NCBI RefSeq assembly: GCF_003626975.1
Contig: NZ_CP032616.1
Coordinates: 5,370,001-5,434,000, forward strand
Reading direction: 5' to 3'
DNA: 64,000 bases
Origin: Pseudomonas sp. DY-1
Lineage (GTDB): Bacteria; Pseudomonadota; Gammaproteobacteria; Pseudomonadales; Pseudomonadaceae
Below the pieces are notes generated by a model, which had not been told where the DNA came from, did not search any database, and worked only from the letters and a program-made list of their open reading frames with translations. The number at the start of each line of letters is the position of its first letter. Position 1 is the stretch's first letter. Below, one piece after another: positions 16,834-24,511 of this stretch. Both the position numbers and the translations under genes were made by a program.

Positions 16834-17742
16834 TCAGAGCCCCAGGGCTGCACGGGCTTTCTCCAGCCGCTTGGCCCTTGGTCCACTGGCAATTTCCAGC
16901 ACGCCCTGGTCGCGCTGCCAGAGGTTGGCCCATTCCGCCGGACCGCTGGCGAAGGCGGCGTCCAACTCTGGCTTGAGTGCCTTGAACTCGGCGAAGAGGG
17001 CGGCCAGCAGCAGGTGCATCGTCGGGGTGGTAGCGCACTGGCGGGAGACTTCGGCGGCGCCACTGAGCAGGCTCAGCAGGCGCAGTTGCAGGAGCTGCGG
17101 CCAGGCGCTGTCGCGTCCCACGCCATAGAGCCAGGCGACCATCGCAGCGAGGATGTGGAGGTCTTCGATGCTGCGGAAGGGTTTCACGTATGCGTCCCAG
17201 CCATCGCCTGCCAGGCGCTCGCAATGGCTGCCTTCCAGGTGCAGGCGGGCATGGGGGACGTCGGGCATCAGCGGCAACGGCTTGAGCTGTTCGACGTGCA
17301 CGCCGGGAGCGCCATTGCGAACCACCACCAGCGCCAGGCGCGGTGACTCACCTTCGGCCTCCTCACGGGCCGCCACCAGCAACCAGTCGGCGGCGTCGCC
17401 AGCGGTGACGAAGTCCTTGCGGCCACTGAGGCTGAGACCCGCCAGGCGCGTCTGCATGTCCGCCGGGCGCACGCTGCGGTTCTCGGTGACGCACAGCGCG
17501 CCCAGGCTCAGCGGCGCCGATGGCCAGAGCAGGCGAAGGGCGCCCTGGTAACCCGCCAGGAAAGCCAGGCCGGGGGTAGGCGCCAACTTGCCGCCGAGGA
17601 CGGCGAGTTCGAAGGGCGTGACCTCGCCCAATCGGTCCAGCAGAGCGCCGTACCAGTCGTCCAGCGGATGGCCGGACGTTAGGCGGGCGGAAGCTTCGAG
17701 CAGGCGTTGCCAGGGCATTAGGGATTCCTCGAGGGCTGTCAT
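16834..17742 (-). CDS. Acyl-CoA dehydrogenase-like protein, shorter than usual
   Basis: 302 residues with acyl-CoA dehydrogenase-like segments (ALCVTENRSVRPADMQTRLAGLSLSGRKDFVTAGDAADWLLVAA, and a C-terminal helical half), compared with about 380 for a full enzyme. A clear catalytic glutamate was not identified. It may be a degenerate or specialised member. It is divergent from olsB across 112 nt, and I recall the same arrangement in other pseudomonads. The ATG at 17742 overlaps a candidate PHO box read on the other strand. Confidence 0.7.
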   Translation of the reverse strand: MTALEESLMPWQRLLEASARLTSGHPLDDWYGALLDRLGEVTPFELAVLGGKLAPTPGLAFLAGYQGALRLLWPSAPLSLGALCVTENRSVRPADMQTRLAGLSLSGRKDFVTAGDAADWLLVAAREEAEGESPRLALVVVRNGAPGVHVEQLKPLPLMPDVPHARLHLEGSHCERLAGDGWDAYVKPFRSIEDLHILAAMVAWLYGVGRDSAWPQLLQLRLLSLLSGAAEVSRQCATTPTMHLLLAALFAEFKALKPELDAAFASGPAEWANLWQRDQGVLEIASGPRAKRLEKARAALGL

Positions 17743-17764
17743 ACAAGCATCACTGGACCGTCAT
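17736..17764 (+). promoter_or_regulatory. Candidate PHO box upstream of olsBA
   Basis: CTGTCAT (17736-17742) and CCGTCAT (17758-17764) are 22 nt apart, two turns of 11 bp. A weaker copy, GCATCAC, lies between them at 17747-17753. PhoB binds CTGTCAT repeats with an 11-bp period. The site lies 91-119 nt upstream of the olsB ATG, and ornithine lipids replace phospholipids under phosphate limitation, which makes the call plausible. Confidence 0.5.
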
Positions 17765-17854
17765 GGTCGTGACACCGGGTCTACCTAGCCTGAGCTTGCA
17801 CAACAAGATCGTCCGGCTGCAACCGGGATCGAGCCGGCCTACGGAGGCTTATTC

Positions 17855-18625
17855 ATGACCCAGATCGCCATGACCCGCGACAGTGTCGCACCCAACGGGA
17901 AAAGCCCTCGCCGCCTGCAGGCCGAGCGCCTGGAAGGCATCGCTGCGCTGCGTGAGGCACAGGCCCTGCGTTTCCGCGTATTCAGCGCCGAGTTCGACGC
18001 CAAGCTGCAAGGTGCCGAATTCGGTCTCGACATGGATGACTACGATCCGCACTGCGAGCACATCGGCGTGCGGGATCTGGACAGCGGTGAGCTGGTCGCC
18101 ACCACCCGCCTGCTCGACCACCAGGCCGCCCGCGACCTGGGTCGCTTCTACAGCGAAGAGGAGTTCAGCCTCCACGGACTCGGTGAACTGCAGGGCCCGG
18201 TGCTGGAAATTGGTCGTACCTGCGTCGACCCGGCCTACCGTAATGGCGCGACCATCGCCGTGCTTTGGGGTGAGCTGGCCGAGGTGTTGAACCAGGGCGG
18301 CTACCGCTACCTGATGGGCTGCGCCAGCATTCCGATGCAGGACGGCGGCATCCAGGCCCAGGCCATCATGCAGCGTCTGCGCGAGCGTTATCTGTGCACC
18401 GAATACCTGCGCGCCGAGCCCAAGAACCCGCTACCCATCCTGGAGTTGCCGGGCAACGTGATTACCGAGATGCCGCCGCTGCTCAAGGCATACATGCGCC
18501 TGGGGGCGAAGGTCTGCGGCGAGCCCTGCTGGGACCCGGACTTCCAGGTGGCCGACGTGTTCATCCTGCTCAAGCGCGACGAGCTCTGCCCGCGTTACGC
18601 CCGCCACTTCAAGGCAGCGGTCTGA
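17855..18625 (+). CDS. olsB: L-ornithine N(alpha)-acyltransferase (GNAT)
   Basis: 256 residues with the OlsB hallmarks: a GNAT-like fold, the early [22 protein letters not shown] segment, [18 protein letters not shown] and [10 protein letters not shown]. It transfers a 3-hydroxyacyl group from acyl carrier protein to ornithine to make lyso-ornithine lipid, the first step in ornithine lipid synthesis. It is directly followed by olsA (8-nt gap), forming the usual pair. It is preceded by a candidate PHO box. Confidence 0.93.
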   Translation: MTQIAMTRDSVAPNGKSPRRLQAERLEGIAALREAQALRFRVFSAEFDAKLQGAEFGLDMDDYDPHCEHIGVRDLDSGELVATTRLLDHQAARDLGRFYSEEEFSLHGLGELQGPVLEIGRTCVDPAYRNGATIAVLWGELAEVLNQGGYRYLMGCASIPMQDGGIQAQAIMQRLRERYLCTEYLRAEPKNPLPILELPGNVITEMPPLLKAYMRLGAKVCGEPCWDPDFQVADVFILLKRDELCPRYARHFKAAV

Positions 18626-18633
18626 GGCCGGGC

Positions 18634-19407
18634 ATGCTGAAGTCCGTACGTTTCTACGCGCGCGTTGTCCGGCTGATGGCGGTGATTGGCCTCGGCCTGT
18701 CACTGGCTGCCTGGGTTTCCGTATTGGAGCGCCTGAGGCGTGCCGAGCTCATGGCCACCCGGCAGCGCCTGACCCGCTGGTTCCTCAACTGCCTGGCCGG
18801 TGCCTTGCCGTTTCGCGTACACGTCAGCGGAAGCGTGCCGGATCAGCCGATGCTCTGGGTGAGCAATCACGTGTCCTGGACCGATATTCCACTGCTCGGC
18901 GCCGTCGCGCCGTTGTCGTTCCTCTCCAAAGCCGAGGTGCGTACCTGGCCGGTTGCCGGCTGGCTGGCGCACAAGGCCGGCACGCTGTTCATCCGCCGCG
19001 GCTCGGGGGATAGCGGATTGGTTGGCCAGCAACTCGCCCGTCATCTGGGCGATGGGCGCAACCTGTTGATCTTCCCGGAGGGCACTACTACCGACGGTAG
19101 CCTCCTGAAGACTTTCCACAGTCGCCTGCTGACCAGCGCGGTCGAGACCGGTGTGCCGGTGCAACCGGTGGCCATCCGTTACCTGCGTAATGGCGAGCGT
19201 GACAATGTTGCCCCCTTCATCGGCGAGGACGACCTGCTTTCGCATCTGGTCCGCCTGTTGCGCAGTGATCTGGCAGAAGTGGAAATCCGGTTGCTCGAAC
19301 CAGTGTCGAGCCAGGGGCTGACCCGCACGGTGCTGAGTCAGAAAGCGAAGAGCGCCGTGCAACTGGCGCTCTTCGGCGAGGAGGAAGACGAGGCATTGGC
19401 CGCCTGA
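18634..19407 (+). CDS. olsA: Lyso-ornithine lipid O-acyltransferase (PlsC family)
   Basis: 257 residues with an N-terminal membrane helix (LMAVIGLGLSLAAWVSVL, about 13-30) and the acyltransferase motifs NHVSWTDI (NHxxxxD) and FPEGTTTDG. It adds the second acyl chain to lyso-ornithine lipid at the inner membrane. The ATG at 18634 starts 8 nt after the olsB stop. Longer upstream starts would run inside olsB. It is the second gene of olsBA, convergent with the universal stress protein gene. Confidence 0.9.
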   Translation: MLKSVRFYARVVRLMAVIGLGLSLAAWVSVLERLRRAELMATRQRLTRWFLNCLAGALPFRVHVSGSVPDQPMLWVSNHVSWTDIPLLGAVAPLSFLSKAEVRTWPVAGWLAHKAGTLFIRRGSGDSGLVGQQLARHLGDGRNLLIFPEGTTTDGSLLKTFHSRLLTSAVETGVPVQPVAIRYLRNGERDNVAPFIGEDDLLSHLVRLLRSDLAEVEIRLLEPVSSQGLTRTVLSQKAKSAVQLALFGEEEDEALAA

Positions 19408-19414
19408 TAGGTGG

Positions 19415-20296
19415 TCAGGCCTTGTCTTTGTCCGGCCAGCGGATTGGCGGCACCGCGAGGATGTCGCAGGCCAGCTCGCGTATGGCGGCATCGGCGACAC
19501 TGCCAATCAGTATCCGCTTCATACCCGTCAATCCACGCGTGCCCATGACCAGCAGGTCGACGGAGTCGCGTTCCAGTACGCGACGCAGCGCGGTCATAGG
19601 TTGGCCTTCCTCGATCAGGCGCTGGTCGACGTGTGCGCCCAGTTCCTCTCGGCGCAGGAACTCATCCAGCGCGGCTGTGGCTCGGCGGCGTTCGTCGGCA
19701 CTGTAGTCGCCCGGTATCGCCCCGGCGCCGGCAGAGGCCGCCAGCATCATCGCGCCACCCAGCGGGTCGAAGGCATGCAGCGCCTTGGTGCCAGTCTTCG
19801 GCAGCAGGCCCAGTTCTACGGCGGCACGCACCGCCTGGGCGGAAGCCGGGGAGCAGTCCAGGGCCAGGAGGGGCATCCGGTAGTCGTCTTCCGCCACTTT
19901 GTTCACTAGCAGGATGGGTACATGGCTGGTGCGCAGCAGACGTTCCAGGGTGGTACCCGCGAAGATGTCGCGCAGCGGGTTCTTGCGGTGGCTGCCGACA
20001 ACCAGCAGGTCGATGTCGGCCCAGCGGGTGCAGTCGGTGATGTGCTTGGCCGGATCACCCACTTCCACCCAGATTTCGGGTGCGCGGCCAGCCAGTTCGG
20101 TGAAGAGATCCAGCTGCTCGTTCAGGTAGCGGCGGACCTGCTCCACTTCCAACTCGATGCGCAATTGCGGCTGGTCTTCATCGACTACGTGAAGGATGAA
20201 CCAGGGGCAGTTGAACTGATGGGCCAGCCGGGCTGCTCGCCGCAGGGCACGGTCTGAACGGTTGGAAAGGTCGGTCGCGAGCATCAGGGCTTTCAT
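19415..20296 (-). CDS. Tandem UspA-domain universal stress protein
   Basis: 293 residues, two UspA domains in tandem. Each ends with an ATP-binding-type motif: VVGSHRKNPLRDIFAGTT in the first half and VMGTRGLTGMKRILIGSVAD in the second. Such double-domain proteins support survival in anaerobic or stationary conditions in pseudomonads. AAAGGAGG precedes the ATG. An Anr/FNR-type box 60 nt upstream agrees with induction at low oxygen. It is convergent with olsA. I recall the PAO1 counterpart being Anr-dependent. Confidence 0.92.
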   Translation of the reverse strand: MKALMLATDLSNRSDRALRRAARLAHQFNCPWFILHVVDEDQPQLRIELEVEQVRRYLNEQLDLFTELAGRAPEIWVEVGDPAKHITDCTRWADIDLLVVGSHRKNPLRDIFAGTTLERLLRTSHVPILLVNKVAEDDYRMPLLALDCSPASAQAVRAAVELGLLPKTGTKALHAFDPLGGAMMLAASAGAGAIPGDYSADERRRATAALDEFLRREELGAHVDQRLIEEGQPMTALRRVLERDSVDLLVMGTRGLTGMKRILIGSVADAAIRELACDILAVPPIRWPDKDKA

Positions 20297-20355
20297 CGGA
20301 CGCCTCCTTTAGCGGATTCCTAAGCTTATTCCACTGCAGGTGTAGGAAATTTCCC

Positions 20356-20369
20356 TTGATGCAGGTCAA
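20356..20369 (-). promoter_or_regulatory. Anr/FNR-type box upstream of the UspA-domain gene
   Basis: TTGAT-GCAG-GTCAA differs from the consensus TTGAT-N4-ATCAA at one position and is symmetric apart from that base. Its near edge is 60 nt from the start codon, and it overlaps the 3' end of the acpH gene. The distance fits activation from about -40. Confidence 0.6.
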
Positions 20370-20947
20370 GCGATGTTTGGCTGGCCGCCGGCGAACTGCT
20401 GGAGCTGTGGATAGAACTGCCGAAAATCCTCGCTCAGGGGGTGGTACAGCTGTTCCAGCTCGGCCATGGCGCCGGCCAGCGCTTCGGGACGCGAAAGGCG
20501 ACGGGATATGCCGGCAACGACCAGTTCCAGCGTCTCGAACTCCCGATAGCTGCCCAACCAATCCTGGGCCGCCATGCGTGGCGCGATGAGGGCCAGGCGG
20601 CCGGGCAGTTCGGGCTCGTTGCCCAGGACCTGGTAGACGTGGCGGGTGAAGGCGTCCAGCGGTTCGGTGGCGTAGAGCTTCCAGTCCCGAGCCAGGCAGT
20701 GGTCGAAGAAGACATCCAGCAGGATGCCGGCGAATCGCCGTCGCTCGTTGGGAAAGCGCAATCTGGCCTGGGTGATCAGGGGATGGCTGTCGGTGAAGAC
20801 ATCGATGCGCCGGTGCAGGCGGATTGCGGCTTCGATCTCCGCCGGCCAGCGTCCGGCCAGCGGCCCTTTGACGAAGTCACCGTAAAGGCTGCCGAGCAGT
20901 TGTGCAGGCTGCGAGCCGCCGAGATGGAGGTGGGCGAGGTAGTTCAT
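20366..20947 (-). CDS. acpH: Acyl carrier protein phosphodiesterase
   Basis: 193 residues beginning MNYLAHLHLGGSQPAQLLGSLYGDFVKG, with FTDSHPLI and the FFDHCLARDW motif typical of AcpH. It removes the 4'-phosphopantetheine arm from holo-ACP. The His/Asp residues in LAHLHL, RIDVFTDSH and FFDH fit the metal-dependent HD-like active site. The stop lies 70 nt from the UspA gene, and the Anr box overlaps its last codons. Same-strand order and memory of PA4353 support the call. Confidence 0.88.
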   Translation of the reverse strand: MNYLAHLHLGGSQPAQLLGSLYGDFVKGPLAGRWPAEIEAAIRLHRRIDVFTDSHPLITQARLRFPNERRRFAGILLDVFFDHCLARDWKLYATEPLDAFTRHVYQVLGNEPELPGRLALIAPRMAAQDWLGSYREFETLELVVAGISRRLSRPEALAGAMAELEQLYHPLSEDFRQFYPQLQQFAGGQPNIA

Positions 20948-20997
20948 TGGCTGAGCTTAACCCAGGGGCGGTTTTATCATGGCGGTCGATGATGACT

Positions 20998-21012
20998 ATC
21001 GTCACAAACGAT
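20998..21012 (+). promoter_or_regulatory. Short dyad upstream of the ArsR gene
   Basis: ATCGT-CACAA-ACGAT is a perfect 5-bp dyad with a 5-nt centre. It lies just upstream of a second dyad at 21018-21035. Both sit in the promoter region of the ArsR-MFS-xenB operon and may be regulator sites. Confidence 0.35.
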
Positions 21013-21017
21013 CTGCG

Positions 21018-21035
21018 TATCGATTTTGATCGATA
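21018..21035 (+). promoter_or_regulatory. Palindrome TATCGAT-TTTG-ATCGATA, probable ArsR operator
   Basis: Perfect 7-bp arms separated by four bases, AT-rich in a GC-rich genome, 36 nt before the regulator's ATG. ArsR repressors commonly bind such dyads to control their own operon. Confidence 0.55.
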
Positions 21036-21070
21036 TAAAGTTCGCTCCATCTCGATATGAGAACCCGGCC

Positions 21071-21379
21071 ATGAGCACACAGATTGACCTCGACGAAATC
21101 ATCAAGGCACTCGCCCATCCCGTGCGACGGGAGATGCTGCAGTGGCTCAAGGAACCGGAAAAGTATTTCGTCGAGCAGGACCACCCGTTCGAAATCGGCG
21201 TCTGCGCCGGCAAGTTCGACCAGCGTTGCGGACTGTCCCAGTCCACCGTCTCGACGCACCTGGCGACCTTGCAGCGCGCCGGGCTGGTGACCAGCCGCAA
21301 GGTGGGCCAATGGAACTTCTTCAAACGCAATGAAGCCGTCATCGCTGAATTTCTTCGCCAGATGAGCGACGAGCTGTAA
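21071..21379 (+). CDS. pyeR: ArsR-family regulator of the MFS-xenB operon
   Basis: 102 residues with a winged helix-turn-helix (IIKALAHPVRREMLQWLKEPE, CGLSQSTVSTHLATLQRAGLVTSRKVGQWNFFKRN). Two cysteines are present, Cys45 and Cys53 (C-x7-C), so thiol-based sensing of electrophiles or oxidants is possible. The ATG at 21071 is preferred over a TTG further upstream because it starts the conserved sequence. It heads an operon with a drug/metabolite MFS and XenB. From memory the P. aeruginosa counterparts are pyeR-pyeM-xenB. The sensing chemistry here is inferred. Confidence 0.85.
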   Translation: MSTQIDLDEIIKALAHPVRREMLQWLKEPEKYFVEQDHPFEIGVCAGKFDQRCGLSQSTVSTHLATLQRAGLVTSRKVGQWNFFKRNEAVIAEFLRQMSDEL

Positions 21380-21424
21380 CTGCAGCACCTGCCACAACCC
21401 GAAAATCTTCCCAGGAGCAGGCCA

Positions 21425-22588
21425 ATGCCTACTGCGCTTCTCGTCCTCGCCTTGTCCGCATTTGCGATAGGCACAACCGAATTCGTCATCATGGGCCTGC
21501 TGCCCGAGGTAGCTGCCGACCTTGGCGTGTCCATTCCCGGCGCCGGCTGGCTGGTCACCGGCTATGCCCTGGGCGTGGCCATCGGCGCACCGTTCATGGC
21601 GCTGGTCACCTCGAAGCTGCCACGCAAGCGCGCTCTGCTGGTCCTGATGGGCGTGTTCATCATTGGTAACCTGCTTTGCGCCATCGCCGCCAACTACGGC
21701 CTGCTGATGTTGGCTCGAGTCGTCACCGCACTCTGCCATGGCGCCTTCTTCGGTATCGGTTCTGTGGTGGCGGCGAGCCTGGTGCCGGCCAACCGCAAGG
21801 CCTCCGCCGTCGCCCTGATGTTCACCGGCCTGACCCTGGCCAACGTGCTTGGCGTTCCTCTGGGCACCGCCCTGGGCCAGGCCGCCGGTTGGCGCTCGAC
21901 CTTCTGGGCCGTGACCCTGATCGGCATCGCCGCTCTGATCGGCCTGTGGCGGGTGCTGCCGCGCCAGGACGATGAAGAAGCCACCGACATCCGTGCCGAG
22001 TTCGCCGCCCTGCGTGGTGCCGGGCTGTGGCTGGCTCTGTCCACCACCGTGCTGTTCTCCGCCGCGGTGTTCTGCATCTTTACCTACGTCGCGCCGTTGC
22101 TTGGCGAGGTGACCGGTATTTCGCCCCGAGGTGTGACCTGGAGCCTGTTGCTGATCGGGCTTGGTCTGACGCTGGGCAACGTGATCGGTGGCCGCCTGGC
22201 CGACTGGAAGCTGGCGCAGACCCTGATGGGGGTATTCGTCGCGCTGGCTGTTGCCTCCAGTGCCCTGACCTGGACCAGCGCTGCGCTGATCCCCACGGAA
22301 ATCACGCTGTTCCTCTGGGCGACGGCCGCCTTCGCCGCGGTGCCGGCCCTACAGGTCAACGTTGTGAACTTCGGCAGTGCCGCGCCGAACCTGGTTTCCA
22401 CCCTGAACATCGGTGCCTTCAACGTGGGCAATGCCCTTGGTGCCTGGGTCGGAGGCCTGGTCATCAGCCAGGGTTACGGCCTCACCACAGTTCCCCTGGC
22501 CGCTGCCGTACTGGCGATCCTCGCCCTGATAGCGACCCTGCTCACCTTCAGCAACCGTACTCCCGAGCTGCAAGCGGCTCTCGACTGA
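21425..22588 (+). CDS. pyeM: MFS drug/metabolite exporter (DHA1, AraJ-like)
   Basis: 387 residues and about 12 membrane helices, with the family start ALSAFAIGTTEFVIMGLLPEVAADLGVSIPGAGWLVTGYALGVA and motif VTSKLPRKRALL. This group exports sugars, arabinose-like compounds, or drugs. It lies between the ArsR regulator (46 nt) and xenB (15 nt), so it is probably part of a detoxification operon that exports a toxic compound or its reduced product. Substrate unknown. Confidence 0.88.
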   Translation: MPTALLVLALSAFAIGTTEFVIMGLLPEVAADLGVSIPGAGWLVTGYALGVAIGAPFMALVTSKLPRKRALLVLMGVFIIGNLLCAIAANYGLLMLARVVTALCHGAFFGIGSVVAASLVPANRKASAVALMFTGLTLANVLGVPLGTALGQAAGWRSTFWAVTLIGIAALIGLWRVLPRQDDEEATDIRAEFAALRGAGLWLALSTTVLFSAAVFCIFTYVAPLLGEVTGISPRGVTWSLLLIGLGLTLGNVIGGRLADWKLAQTLMGVFVALAVASSALTWTSAALIPTEITLFLWATAAFAAVPALQVNVVNFGSAAPNLVSTLNIGAFNVGNALGAWVGGLVISQGYGLTTVPLAAAVLAILALIATLLTFSNRTPELQAALD

Positions 22589-22603
22589 CCCGAGGTAAAC
22601 GAC

Positions 22604-23653
22604 ATGCCCACGCTTTTCGACCCCATCAAGATCGGCGATCTGGAACTTTCCAACCGCATCATCATGGCGCCGCTGACCCGCTGCCGCGCCGACGAGGGCC
22701 GCGTGCCCAATGCGCTGATGGCGGAGTACTACACCCAGCGCGCGTCCGCCGGGCTGATCATCAGCGAAGCCACTTCCGTCACTCCCCTGGGTGTCGGCTA
22801 CCCGGACACCCCCGGCATCTGGTCCGACGAGCAGGTGAAGGGTTGGAGCAACGTCACCAAGGCCGTCCACGCCAACGGCGGCAAGATCGTCCTGCAGCTG
22901 TGGCACGTAGGCCGCATCTCCGACCCCAGCTACCTGGGTGGCGACGCGCCCGTGGCGCCCAGCGCCATCGCGGCCAAGGGGCACGTCAGCCTGCTGCGCC
23001 CGCTGCGTGACTATCCGGTGCCGCGTGCCCTGGAAACCGAAGAGATCGCCGACATCGTCGAGGCCTATCGAGTCGGCGCGGAGAACGCCCAGGCTGCTGG
23101 TTTCGATGGCGTGGAAATCCACGCTGCCAACGGCTACCTGCTGGATCAGTTCCTCCAGGACGGCACCAACAAGCGCACTGACCAGTACGGCGGCTCCATC
23201 GAAAACCGCGCGCGTCTTCTGCTGGAAGTGACTGATGCCGCGATCAAGGTGTGGGGCGCTGGCCGCGTAGGCGTGCATCTGGCTCCGCGTGCCGATTCCC
23301 ACGACATGGGGGATTCCGACCTGGCGGCTACCTTCGGCTATGTCGCCCGTGAACTGGGCAAGCGTGGCGTCGCCTTCATCTGTGCCCGCGAGAAGGAGGG
23401 CGAAGACAGCCTGTCACCGCAACTGAAGGAAGCCTTCGGCGGCGTGTTCATCGCCAACGAGCGCTTCACCCGGGACAGCGCCAGTGCCTGGCTGGAAAGT
23501 GGCAAGGCCGATGCCGTGGCCTTTGGCATTCCCTTCATCGCCAACCCCGACCTGCCTGAGCGTCTGCGCCTGGATGCACCGTTGAACGAGCCGCGTCCGG
23601 AGCTCTTCTACGCCAAGGGTCCGGTGGGCTACATCGACTATCCGCGCCTGTAA
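22604..23653 (+). CDS. xenB: Xenobiotic reductase B, old yellow enzyme family
   Basis: 349 residues, FMN/NADPH-dependent. Family features: IKIGDLELSNRIIMAPLTRCRA at the N-terminus, the substrate His/Asn pair in HAANGYLLDQFLQDGTNKRTD, and RLDAPLNEPRPELFYA at the C-terminus. It reduces activated alkenes, nitrate esters and nitroaromatics. Its place behind an ArsR regulator and an MFS pump is the same as I recall for xenB in pseudomonads. The ATG is 15 nt after the pump stop, with GAGG ahead of it. Confidence 0.94.
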   Translation: MPTLFDPIKIGDLELSNRIIMAPLTRCRADEGRVPNALMAEYYTQRASAGLIISEATSVTPLGVGYPDTPGIWSDEQVKGWSNVTKAVHANGGKIVLQLWHVGRISDPSYLGGDAPVAPSAIAAKGHVSLLRPLRDYPVPRALETEEIADIVEAYRVGAENAQAAGFDGVEIHAANGYLLDQFLQDGTNKRTDQYGGSIENRARLLLEVTDAAIKVWGAGRVGVHLAPRADSHDMGDSDLAATFGYVARELGKRGVAFICAREKEGEDSLSPQLKEAFGGVFIANERFTRDSASAWLESGKADAVAFGIPFIANPDLPERLRLDAPLNEPRPELFYAKGPVGYIDYPRL

Positions 23654-23668
23654 CAGCGCAACAGGCCT

Positions 23669-23770
23669 TGTAGGGGTGAATTCATTCGACAAGGGCCGCG
23701 CCGCGGCCCCGAGGTGGCTTTGCCTGCGTGCAGGCCTTCGGCCTGCCTGGGAAATGAATTCGCCCCTACA
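23669..23770. repeat. Dispersed inverted repeat, TGTAGGGG...CCCCTACA family
   Basis: Outer arms TGTAGGGGTGAATTCATT and AATGAATTCGCCCCTACA enclose two more dyads: GGCCGCG-C-CGCGGCC (23694-23708) and GCAGGCC-TTC-GGCCTGC (23730-23746). It belongs to the same family as the elements at 34242 and 58011. It fills the gap between xenB and the yceI-like gene. Confidence 0.75.
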
Positions 23771-23929
23771 GTTATCTTGGCGAGATCAAATTTCCGATTC
23801 CTCTGGTAGCTTTGCTTCCATTGTCCGTCCGTCGGGATCGCCCCAGGGGGAACCCGGTGGCGATTCGTGTGACCAATGGAGTCCGGCCTGAGTCTCTGGG
23901 CCGTCAGCGACATGCCAAAGGAAGCCCGC

Positions 23930-24511
23930 ATGCACAAATCGATACGCCCCCTCGTTGCCCTGCTCGCCGCTCTGGCGTTGCCCGTCCACGCGAGCTGGTA
24001 CCTGGACAACGAGTCATCGCGGATCTCCTTTATCTCCACCAAGTCCGGCAGCATCTCCGAGGTACACCGCTTCCTCACCCTGCACGGCAAGATCGGCAAG
24101 GATGGCAAGGCCAACCTGCGCGTGGAGCTGGAGTCAGTGAGCACTGGCGTGCCGCTGCGCGACCAGCGCCTGCGGGATCAGTTCTTCGAAATCGCCAAGT
24201 ACCCCGAGGCCGAGGTCAGCGCCCAACTTGACCTGCGTCCGATCACCGACCTGGCACCTGGTGCACAACTGGAGCTGGGCCTGCCGCTCACCGTGAAGAT
24301 TCGCGAAAAGCAGCAGCAATACCGCGCGGAACTCCTGGCCACCCGCCTCGATGACCATCGCTTCCAGGTGGTGACCCTGGCGCCGCTGGTGCTCCAGGTG
24401 GAGGACTTCGGCCTGACCACGGCGCTGGATGGCCTGCGCAAGCTCGCCGGCCTGCCGGGCATCAGCCTGTCGGTGCCGGTGGGGGCCGTGCTGATCTTCA
24501 CGGAGCGCTGA
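23930..24511 (+). CDS. YceI-family periplasmic protein
   Basis: 193 residues with a signal peptide (MHKSIRPLVALLAALALPVHA, cleavage about residue 21) and a lipocalin-like YceI domain starting SWYLDNESSRISFISTKSGSISEVHRF. The family binds isoprenoid-type lipids in the periplasm, and some members are induced by base or osmotic stress. AAAGGAAG sits 6 nt before the ATG. The stop overlaps the next ATG by one base, so it is coupled to the phospholipase D-type gene, which suggests both act on envelope lipid. Confidence 0.85.
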   Translation: MHKSIRPLVALLAALALPVHASWYLDNESSRISFISTKSGSISEVHRFLTLHGKIGKDGKANLRVELESVSTGVPLRDQRLRDQFFEIAKYPEAEVSAQLDLRPITDLAPGAQLELGLPLTVKIREKQQQYRAELLATRLDDHRFQVVTLAPLVLQVEDFGLTTALDGLRKLAGLPGISLSVPVGAVLIFTER

